NCBI GenBank assembly: GCA_017609245.1
Contig: JAFCEI010000020.1
Span: 1-10,169 of the forward strand
Direction: 5' to 3'
DNA: 10,169 nucleotides
From: Candidatus Woesearchaeota archaeon
Lineage (GTDB): Archaea; Nanobdellota; Nanobdellia; Woesearchaeales; JAFCFN01
Shown: positions 1-6,600 of the stretch, one piece after another
Layout: each line of letters opens with the position of its first letter
Position numbering within the stretch: the first letter of the stretch is position 1
The notes under the pieces: model-generated
Databases searched by the model: none
Seen by the model: the letters and a program-made list of their open reading frames with translations, nothing else
What the model was told of the DNA's origin: nothing
Position numbers and translations under genes: made by a program

Positions 1-19
1 AAAATATTCAGATATATAC

Positions 20-90
20 GCGCAGATGGTCTAATGGTATGACAATGGCCTTCCAAGCCATTTATCCGGGTTCGAATCCCGGTCTGCGCA
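20..90 (+). tRNA. tRNA-Gly (anticodon TCC)
   Basis: A complete 71-nt cloverleaf is visible. The acceptor stem GCGCAGA (20-26) pairs with TCTGCGC (83-89), followed by the discriminator A90. A short D stem pairs GTC (29-31) with GAC (41-43). The anticodon stem ATGGC (45-49) pairs with GCCAT (57-61) around the 7-nt loop CTTCCAA, which puts TCC at 52-54 and so reads glycine GGA codons. The T arm carries the canonical GGTTCGAATCC core. There is no intron and CCA is not encoded, so the CCA end must be added after transcription, as is usual in archaea. The promoter would lie mostly before the window, and I cannot assign it. Confidence 0.97.
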
Positions 91-102
91 TTTCAGCAAA
101 CA

Positions 103-119
103 TTTAAAAACTTTAAAAC
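103..119 (+). promoter_or_regulatory. Two TATA-like boxes before the 125-aa gene
   Basis: TTTAAAAA (103-110) and TTTAAAAC (112-119) lie 63 and 54 nt (centres) before the ATG at 170. With the archaeal spacing of about 26 nt to the start site they predict transcription starts near 133 or 142. Unlike most genes in the window, this gene would therefore carry a 28-40 nt leader. The boxes are weak, and read-through from the tRNA gene is an alternative. Confidence 0.35.
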
Positions 120-129
120 TATCTCTTAT

Positions 130-169
130 TCAGAGGTGATTAACAAGCCTCTGAGCTTGTTCTGTTAAG
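130..169 (+). promoter_or_regulatory. Structured 5' leader with alternative hairpins and displaced Shine-Dalgarno
   Basis: GAGGTGAT (133-140) is an 8-nt perfect complement of the usual 16S rRNA 3' end, but no start codon sits at normal spacing; the ATG is at 170. Hairpin A pairs CAGAGG (131-136) with CCTCTG (148-153) and would bury the Shine-Dalgarno. Hairpin B pairs AACAAGC (142-148) with GCTTGTT (155-161) around a 6-nt loop. The two share 148-153, so they look mutually exclusive. If B forms, its 20 nt are looped out and the end of the Shine-Dalgarno comes within 9 unpaired nt of the ATG. The pairings are seen in the sequence; the switching role is inference. Confidence 0.4.
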
Positions 170-547
170 ATGAAACTGAAACCAGCTTGGGTTGGATTGG
201 GAATGGCACTGATGTATGCTATGTCATGCATACCTAATTCTGTAAAACTGTCAAGAGAATTAAAGAGCTTAAGAGATAATTTTATCAATGTTGCAGAAGC
301 AGGCCCATCAGGCATTAAATCAAAAGCAGCAGGGTTTGGCGAGAGAGACATCAAGATGCTTGATTATGACGGCAAGCTGGAGCAGATCATAGACCAAAGG
401 GACAAGTATCTAAAACAGAACAATGGAGTTGCCATGGGCGGTTGGATCGCTTTCAAAAGGGTTGGCGAGCAAGGATACAGAGCAATAACCTCAAAAATCG
501 TTGTATGTTACAACCCTTTCAGAAAAATAAAAAAATACGGAGAATAA
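170..547 (+). CDS. Hypothetical protein with hydrophobic N-terminus (125 aa)
   Basis: I do not recognise the family. The N-terminus has a short positive stretch (K2, K4) and then a hydrophobic segment of about residues 5-19 ending AMSC (C20). This could be a signal peptide with an imperfect lipobox or a single membrane anchor. The rest (about 25-125) is mixed and soluble-looking, with a GGWIAFKRVG stretch near residues 90-100 and a basic C-terminus. The ATG at 170 keeps the whole hydrophobic segment; in-frame ATGs at residues 12, 15 and 18 would shorten it. The stop lies one base before the methyltransferase start, so the two genes are probably co-transcribed. An unusual leader precedes it (130-169). 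That it is a real gene is likely; its function is unknown. Confidence 0.6.
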   Translation: MKLKPAWVGLGMALMYAMSCIPNSVKLSRELKSLRDNFINVAEAGPSGIKSKAAGFGERDIKMLDYDGKLEQIIDQRDKYLKQNNGVAMGGWIAFKRVGEQGYRAITSKIVVCYNPFRKIKKYGE

Positions 548-548
548 G

Positions 549-1175
549 ATGTATGAGGAATATCCTGCAGAATACTGGGACTTATATGCAGTAATCCCTT
601 CTGAAAATTATGAGATAGGGGCTGCCAGGAACAAATATGCAGCTCCAAGAAAAACTGCAGAGATGGCGATGAGATACTTTGACAAGATACACCCTGTATT
701 AGACATAGGTGCAGGGACTGGACTTGCAGGAGAGATCTTGGCCAGCAAGGGATATGTGGTTGATGGAGTTGATTTTTCAAAAGGCATGCTTTTGCAGGCC
801 AGGCACAAGGGCTACAGGAGATTATTCTGCGAAGATATCAGGAATCCTAACATATCAAATGCCAAGACAATCTATAAGTCATTCATAAGCACAGGGGTTT
901 ACGGCGATTATATCAAAATAAACGAACTTGAAAAGATGTGCGCTTTTCTTGATGAGGATGGCATTGTTGCACTGTCAGGCAGGGCAGTTAATCTCAACAG
1001 CCTGATAAAAACTTTCAAAGGTCTTGGGCTTGAGATTCTAGAAGATGAGTGTGATTTAGGCCACATTGATGCGACGTTTGGAGATTGGGTAAAATACAGG
1101 TATGTTATCGGAGCAAGGCGCAAGAGAATATTATTTGAGGATTATTCTAACCTGAATAATACAGTTCCCCTGTAA
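549..1175 (+). CDS. Class I SAM-dependent methyltransferase, METTL27/WBSCR27-like
   Basis: The 208-aa protein has a Rossmann methyltransferase core. Motif I is LDIGAGTGLAG (51-61), which binds SAM. The next strand ends VDGVDFS, with D75 the expected ribose-binding acidic residue. A helix GMLLQARHKGY and then the acidic D96 follow. The STGVYGDYI stretch (114-122) fits motif IV of the WBSCR27-like group, whose substrate is unsettled. N-terminal residues 1-40 are aromatic-rich and may form the substrate lid. GGAG at 539-542 lies 6 nt before the ATG, inside the end of the previous gene, which supports this start and an operon. The last 11 codons overlap the opposing Nmd3 gene by 34 bp and look like a non-conserved tail. 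Methyltransferase activity is well supported; the substrate is not. Confidence 0.85.
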   Translation: MYEEYPAEYWDLYAVIPSENYEIGAARNKYAAPRKTAEMAMRYFDKIHPVLDIGAGTGLAGEILASKGYVVDGVDFSKGMLLQARHKGYRRLFCEDIRNPNISNAKTIYKSFISTGVYGDYIKINELEKMCAFLDEDGIVALSGRAVNLNSLIKTFKGLGLEILEDECDLGHIDATFGDWVKYRYVIGARRKRILFEDYSNLNNTVPL

Positions 1176-1438
1176 ACCATCTTGCTTGTCTGCCTGTTTA
1201 TTGAATGAAATTTCTTTGATTCTTTAAGCTCGCCCTTAAATGCCTTTTTCAATTTTCTGCCCAGCTCCCTCAGAAACTTGTTAGAAGAGACATAATAATC
1301 AATTCCGCCTGATTTCAGCTCAACTGTCTTTGCTATCCATTCTTTGGGATTTTTCTTGAACTGATTTTTTATAAATCTAAGCACCTCATCATCTGGATTT
1401 CTTATCTGCAGTATGCCTTCAAAATATTCATTTGCCAT
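1142..1438 (-). CDS. Stand-alone Nmd3-family domain protein (98 aa)
   Basis: The whole protein corresponds to the domain after the zinc ribbons in archaeal and eukaryotic Nmd3. It opens YFEGILQIRNP (5-15), continues with a helical segment (18-35) and a GGIDYYVSSNKFLRELGRKL core (44-63), and ends GELKESKKFH...SKMVYRGTVLFRL. In eukaryotes Nmd3 is the 60S export adaptor; in archaea it is thought to act in large-subunit biogenesis. The usual N-terminal CxxC zinc ribbons are absent, and a TATA box lies 26 nt before the ATG, so the short form is not a mis-called start. It is divergent from rtcB and convergent with the methyltransferase gene, overlapping it by 34 bp. Family assignment is from remembered motifs; ribosome binding is inferred. 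Confidence 0.72.
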   Translation of the reverse strand: MANEYFEGILQIRNPDDEVLRFIKNQFKKNPKEWIAKTVELKSGGIDYYVSSNKFLRELGRKLKKAFKGELKESKKFHSINRQTSKMVYRGTVLFRLE

Positions 1439-1460
1439 ACATATTAGTCTGCGTCTGCAT

Positions 1461-1468
1461 TATAAATA
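1461..1468 (-). promoter_or_regulatory. TATA box of the Nmd3-domain gene
   Basis: The minus strand reads TATTTATA, with its centre about 26 nt before the ATG at 1438. At that spacing transcription would begin at or next to the start codon, so the mRNA is probably leaderless. Confidence 0.55.
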
Positions 1469-1491
1469 ATTACCTATTTTTAATAAAAAGC

Positions 1492-1500
1492 TATATAAAT
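1492..1500 (+). promoter_or_regulatory. TATA box of the rtcB operon
   Basis: TATATAAAT is centred 26 nt before the ATG at 1522, with A-rich sequence just upstream as a possible BRE. It predicts a leaderless rtcB mRNA. It also argues against an upstream in-frame start at 1432, since that extension would span both promoters. Confidence 0.65.
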
Positions 1501-1521
1501 AAAGACTTCATATTATCTGTC

Positions 1522-2952
1522 ATGGCAGACAATGAAATGAAAAAGATTTCTGACATAATCTGGGAAATACCTAAGACAGGCAAGATGAATGTGCCGACAA
1601 GGATATTTGCTTCTGAAGCATTGCTGGAAAAGATGAAGCAGGACAGGACTTTGGAGCAGGGGAAGAATGTTGCATGCCTGCCAGGGATTTACAAACACGC
1701 CATCATATTGCCAGACGGTCATGAGGGATATGGATTTCCGATTGGAGGTGTTGCTGCCCTGGATTACGAGAAAGGCGGGATTTCACCAGGTGGAATCGGC
1801 TACGATATTAATTGCGGCGTAAGATTGCTGAGAACTAATCTTAAGAAAGAAGATATATATCTTAAGATCAAGGAATTATTGGAATCGCTGTTCAAACACA
1901 CTCCTGCAGGACTGGGAAGTTCAAATATTCGCGTTGATAAAGATGTTTTAGAGCAAGTGCTGAATAAAGGAGCTAGATGGGCTGTTGAGAACGGCTATGG
2001 AAACAAAGATGACCTGGAAAACTGTGAAGAAAACGGAAGCATGTCAACAGCAGATGCTTCAGCAGTTTCTGACCAGGCAAAAAAAAGAGGGATGAAACAA
2101 TTAGCTACACTGGGCTCTGGAAACCATTTTTTAGAAGTGCAGTATGTTGATAAAATATTTGACAAAGAGGTTGCAGAAGCCTTTGGCATCACAGAAGAAG
2201 GCCAGGTTACACTGATGATCCACTGCGGATCAAGAGGCTTGGGACATCAGGTTTGTTCTGATTATCTGAGGGAGATGGAAAAAACACTTCCAGATATAGT
2301 TGCAAAAATGCCTGACAAGGAACTGGTTTATGCGCCTGCAGGGCATGAACTGTGCAACAGATATCTAAAAGCAATGTCAGCTGCTGCTAATTTTGCATGG
2401 TGCAACAGGCACATTATCGGCCATCAGTCAAGGCTCGCATTTGATGAAATTTTTCCCAATGCAAAACTAGATACTGTTTATGATGTTGCACACAATATTG
2501 CTAAGGTTGAAGAGCATGATATTGATGGTAAACTAAAAAAAGTTTACATGCACAGAAAAGGCGCAACAAGGGCATTTGGGCCTGGAAGAAAAGAGATACC
2601 CAAAAAATACCAGAAAGTCGGCCAGCCGATCATATTGCCAGGCTCAATGGGAACTGCATCTTATATTTTAGTTGGAACAGAACAGGGAATGAAAGCGTCA
2701 TTTGGATCGACAGCACATGGTGCTGGAAGAACAATGTCAAGACATCAAGCATTAAAACAATGGCGCGGGGAATCGCTAAAAAAAGAGCTTGAACAAAAAA
2801 ATATCTTCGTAAGGTCTGCATCATGGAAAGGAATTGCAGAAGAAGCTCCAGGAGCTTACAAAGATGTTGACGAGGTTGTTGAGGTTTCCCACAAGGCAAA
2901 TATTGGGAATAAAGTTGCAAGATTAAAACCAATAGGTGTTATAAAAGGATGA
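1522..2952 (+). CDS. rtcB: tRNA-splicing / RNA-repair ligase RtcB
   Basis: RtcB joins RNA 2',3'-cyclic phosphate (or 3'-phosphate) ends to 5'-OH ends, using GTP and Mn2+. It acts in archaeal tRNA exon ligation and RNA repair. The 476-aa protein keeps every family metal and catalytic residue: D95 and C98 in GGIGYDINCG, H202 in GSGNHF, H234 in IHCGSRG, H324 in DVAHN, and H399 in GSTAHGAGR, the histidine that becomes guanylylated. Length matches intein-free archaeal RtcB, so no intein is present. The start at 1522 is chosen because MADNEMKKI begins just before the conserved N-terminus and a TATA box lies 26 nt upstream. The stop overlaps the archease ATG (ATGA), coupling ligase to activator. Confidence 0.97.
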   Translation: MADNEMKKISDIIWEIPKTGKMNVPTRIFASEALLEKMKQDRTLEQGKNVACLPGIYKHAIILPDGHEGYGFPIGGVAALDYEKGGISPGGIGYDINCGVRLLRTNLKKEDIYLKIKELLESLFKHTPAGLGSSNIRVDKDVLEQVLNKGARWAVENGYGNKDDLENCEENGSMSTADASAVSDQAKKRGMKQLATLGSGNHFLEVQYVDKIFDKEVAEAFGITEEGQVTLMIHCGSRGLGHQVCSDYLREMEKTLPDIVAKMPDKELVYAPAGHELCNRYLKAMSAAANFAWCNRHIIGHQSRLAFDEIFPNAKLDTVYDVAHNIAKVEEHDIDGKLKKVYMHRKGATRAFGPGRKEIPKKYQKVGQPIILPGSMGTASYILVGTEQGMKASFGSTAHGAGRTMSRHQALKQWRGESLKKELEQKNIFVRSASWKGIAEEAPGAYKDVDEVVEVSHKANIGNKVARLKPIGVIKG

Positions 2953-3362
2953 AACAGTACGAATTCCTTCCCCATACAGCAGACACAAAGATCAGAGCAT
3001 ATGGAAAAACATTAGAAAAAGCATTTGAAAACACAGCTTATGCTATGGCTGATGTTATCACAGACCATACCAAGATAAAGCCTGATGTTGAAAAGACAAT
3101 AAAAGTCAGCTCTGAGAACAAAGAAGCACTCTTATATGACTTTCTTGAACAATTCCTGATATTGTTAGACAGTGAAGGGTTTATCCTGAACAAAGTGAAA
3201 GAAATGAAGATCGAAGATAACAAGCTTTCTGCAAGGATTATCGGCGATGATAAGCCTGAGAATTATGACATTAAGACACATATAAAAGCAGTGACTTACC
3301 AAGAGATGTTCATCAAAAAAGAAAAAGATAAGTTTGTCATCCAGGTCATTTTTGATATCTAG
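2949..3362 (+). CDS. Archease, RtcB activator
   Basis: Archease speeds RtcB guanylylation and allows multiple turnover; it is a small metal-binding protein usually encoded beside rtcB. This 137-aa protein is full length. It starts with the family hallmark FLPHTADTKIRAYG (6-19), with H9 and D12 in the metal-site position, and ends IFDI, with D136 as the conserved C-terminal acidic residue. The middle has EALLYDFLEQFLILLDSEGFI (about 58-78), the usual long helix. The ATG overlaps the rtcB stop. AGGTG (2934-2938), 10 nt upstream within rtcB, may serve as a weak Shine-Dalgarno, so translation is probably coupled. Confidence 0.95.
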   Translation: MKQYEFLPHTADTKIRAYGKTLEKAFENTAYAMADVITDHTKIKPDVEKTIKVSSENKEALLYDFLEQFLILLDSEGFILNKVKEMKIEDNKLSARIIGDDKPENYDIKTHIKAVTYQEMFIKKEKDKFVIQVIFDI

Positions 3363-3365
3363 GAA

Positions 3366-3563
3366 TTAAAATTTAGCGTCGATAGAACCAGCAGTCGGCC
3401 TAACTTTTTTCTCTGTTGTCTTTGTCTTTTCAGTGATATCTTTCTTGCCATCAATGTTGTTTGCGCGCGGCTGGCGATCAGCCCCTTTCAGATATTCATG
3501 TCTTGACGCATACCTTGCATCACCAAACCCATTATTGATGTATTGTTCCACATAAATCGGCAT
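3366..3563 (-). CDS. Small hypothetical protein with charged tail (65 aa)
   Basis: I do not recognise a family. Residues 1-33 look folded or peptide-like, with many aromatics (MPIYVEQYINNGFGDARYAS). Residues 38-60 are low complexity, rich in K, T, E and D, and probably disordered. The start at 3563 is chosen because AGGAGGT (3574-3580) is a strong Shine-Dalgarno 10 nt upstream. A longer GTG start at 3584 would swallow that site. It lies downstream of smc on the same strand but has its own TATA box and a set of inverted half-sites at 3594-3615. Its stop is 3 nt from the archease stop on the other strand. The strong translation signal makes it a likely real, well-expressed small protein; its role is unknown. 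Confidence 0.6.
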   Translation of the reverse strand: MPIYVEQYINNGFGDARYASRHEYLKGADRQPRANNIDGKKDITEKTKTTEKKVRPTAGSIDAKF

Positions 3564-3593
3564 CTTATAGTTTACCTCCTTCACAAATCATCA

Positions 3594-3615
3594 AAACTAG
3601 TAGTTTATAAAACTA
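3594..3615 (-). promoter_or_regulatory. Promoter with three inverted half-sites (possible operator)
   Basis: The plus strand reads AAACTA (3594-3599), G, TAGTTT (3601-3606), ATA, AAACTA (3610-3615): three copies of one 6-mer in alternating orientation. The TATA box TTTATAAA (3604-3611) is inside. It predicts transcription of the 65-aa gene from near 3580, leaving a leader of about 17 nt that holds the Shine-Dalgarno. A factor bound at these dyads would cover the TATA box. The repeats are seen; the operator role is inferred. Confidence 0.45.
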
Positions 3616-3616
3616 T

Positions 3617-6600
3617 CTAAATCTTTAAAGAAGTAACTTTACTGATTCCATGATCAGCCATGCTGATACCATAGAGAGAATCAGCTTCTGAGATGATAGA
3701 ATCATTGTGGCTGATGATAATATACTGCGCATTATTGCAGTAATTCCTTATCAGATGTGAGAATTTCTCTGAATTGTGCTTATCCAAAGCTGCATCAACC
3801 TCATCCAGAACATAAAATGATGCTGGCCTGTATTCCTGAACAGCAAATATAAATGCAAGAGTTGTAAGTGTTTTTTCTCCTCCTGATAAGCTCCTTATGT
3901 CAAGGAACTTATTCGAAGATATCTTGACTTTCAGTGACATCCCAGCTTCAAATGGATTTTTAGGGTCTTCCAGCTGCAGGAATGCTTTGCCTTTTTTAGA
4001 CAGGTCAGAGAATATCTTTTGGAAATTCTCGTTAACAGCATCAAATGTCTGCATGAACAAACCTGATTTCTTCTGGTCAAGTTCTGCCATCAAGTTCAGT
4101 ATTTCATCTTTTTCAGTCTCTATCTTTGTCTTCTTCTCTATCAGCGCTTCATACTCTTTCACTACTGCTTCATATATCTCCAGGGATTTCATGTTCACAG
4201 AACCCATCTGGTCTTTAAGCCTCTCAAACCTGTTGATCTCTCTTTTCAGCTCATCCTCTCCCCTGTTTGTGATCAGCTTAACACCTTCATACTGCTCAAA
4301 GTCCTGTTCAAGTCCTGCGAGTTCTGCATTTACTTTTGCTAATTCTAAAGAAATGCCGTTATTTTTGATCTCAATCTGTCTTACATTCTCGAGAATAGAA
4401 TCAATCTTGATCTCGTCTCTCTGTATGGACTCGTTTTCTTTTGTCCGTTTGCTGAACAGTTCCTTGAACTTGGAGTGAAATACCTCTTCCTGCTTTTCTT
4501 TTTCAGACAATCTCTTACTGTCTTCACATATCTTCTTTTCAAGCCCTTCTATCTCTTCATTAAACTCAGACTCGTATTTCTCATTTTGTTTTATGATCTT
4601 TTCAGTATTTGCTTTTTCAGCTGCAAGCATATCATTCAACTGGATATCAATATTTTTGATCTCTGCATTTATGTTGATGATCTCTTCATTAAGTGATGTT
4701 TTCTGCTCTTCAAATGTATTTAATTCTGCTATAAGTGCAGGATCCCTCAGCTGCGAGATCTGGTTTCTCAGCTGCTGTTTTTTGATCTTCAGGTCAGCTA
4801 ATGATTTATTGCTGACTAAAACATCTTCCCTCAGTTTTTCAAGTTCTTTATCTATAGAATTAAGCTTTGCCTTGAGTTTTTGTTTCGCATCTCTGGAAGC
4901 GTCTGTATCTGCACTGTCCAGATGCAGGCTCTTTTCTGTCTTTATTATGTCGCCTTCCAGGTTGGCTTTCCTTTGCTTCAGGTCATTTATCTTCTGCTCA
5001 TTGCCTTCTCTTATATTTTCAAGAGTCGTAATTGTCTTCTGGAGTTCGCTGATCTTTTCATGCTGTTCTTCCAGTTCCTTAAGTGTATCTTTTTCCTTGA
5101 ATCCGCCTGATTTGATCTTTCTGAATCCGCCATGCATCACGCCAGACATCTCTGCTACATCACCGTCAAGAGATACATATTTGGCCTTGTTAAGCCCCAG
5201 TTTTCTCGCTGTTTCTATGTTTTTCACGATGATGGTGTTTGCAAACACATAAGAAAATGCTTTTTTGAATTTTGGGTCAAAGCTCACCAAGTCCAAAGCC
5301 AACCCAAATGCTGAATTGCTCTGTTTTGAGAGTTTTTTTATCCCAGCAGATGTTTCTCTTGATTTTATCTTGTTCAAAGGGATGAATGTGGCTGTACCCA
5401 GCCTGTTCTTCTTAAGATAGTTTATGCACTGGTTTGCTACCCTATCATCTTCAACAATAATGCTATTCATCCTTGGGCCTGCTGCAACTGACAAAGCTGT
5501 GCTAAACTTGGAATCAACATTTCCTAAGCCCGACAATGTGCCATGAATTCCTTTAATTCCTGACTTTGACAATAATTGGACTGATTTTGAACCAAGCGAC
5601 GTGTGCTCTGCGGTCATCGCTCTTGCTTCAAGTGCTGCAAGATCCTGCTGTAGCTTAAATATCTTTTTTCTGTTGTCTCCCAGCTGACATGCTAAAGAAG
5701 AATCTTCATCTAATAATTTGTTTAAATCAGATGTTAGTGTTTTAAATAGGTTTTTGTTATTTTTCAGTTCATCTAACTGGGCAGAATGCTCTTTTTCAAG
5801 CTGTTTTACTTTTGAAATTTTTGTGTCAATAGTATTGATCTCAAATTCCAGCTTGTCCTTTTCTCTTAAAAGATTTTGCTGTTTCTCAATCAGCGAAGTC
5901 ACATGCTTCTGCTTTTCCTCTGCTTCCTTGTCTATGGTTTCTATCTGCTCGTCTATTGAAGAGGTTGCATCCAACTTGTTGTCTGCCTTGAATTTGGCCA
6001 GGTTTTCTTCAATCTCCTTTTTTGTTCCCAATTTTTTGTTTTTTTCAGCAGTTAATCTTGATTTTTGGGAATTAAGGTCATCAATTTTCTTGTCTATATC
6101 TTCTAACCCCAGTTTCAGCTGGTCCTGCCTCTGCTTAAGCTTGACAATCTCATTCTTACATGAGTTCAGCCTTGTTTTTGAAGAAGCAATGTTCACCTTA
6201 AGGTCTTCTATGGATTTTCTCAGGCTTAGCTGCTCTACCTCACCTTTTTCCTCAATCTCTCTTGTTATGCTGCTTACTGTTTCTTTTTTCTCTGCAATAT
6301 CTTGTTTAAGCTTTGCAATCTTTGCCTGCTGTTTTTCTATTTCTTCCTTGTTCTTATCCAGCCTTGCTGTAAACTCATTTTTTGATTTCAGCCTTTTCTG
6401 GATCTGAAGATTGAGATATGAGGCTCTATTCTGCATGATCGCATCGCTCATCTCCTTATATTTCAGCGCATGATCCCTGTCTTTTTTCAACTCTCTCAGA
6501 TATGTCTTTCTCTCTGTCAAGACTATCTCTGCTTCTTTCAACTTGTTGTCTGTCTTTTCAAGCTCTTTAAGGGCCTTGTTTTTCTTTTCCTCATAAACAG

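Noticed and set aside
130..161. Possible H-type pseudoknot: TCAGAG (130-135) can pair with the whole loop CTCTGA (149-154) of hairpin B.
   Set aside because: The third loop would have zero nucleotides to cross a 6-bp stem, which is sterically implausible. The two hairpins are better treated as alternatives.
1432..1521. N-terminal extension of RtcB by 30 hydrophobic residues.
   Set aside because: It would span both divergent promoters and is not part of the family; the ATG at 1522 has a TATA box at the right distance.
1838..1868. Inverted repeat with 9-nt arms (TCTTAAGA-type) inside rtcB.
   Set aside because: It lies in conserved-length coding sequence, and each arm is itself a palindrome, so the match is partly trivial.
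4593..6407. Long open frames on the plus strand across smc (219 and 229 codons).
   Set aside because: They are serine/phenylalanine/leucine-rich mirror images of the lysine/glutamate-rich SMC coiled coil, with no family features and no promoters.
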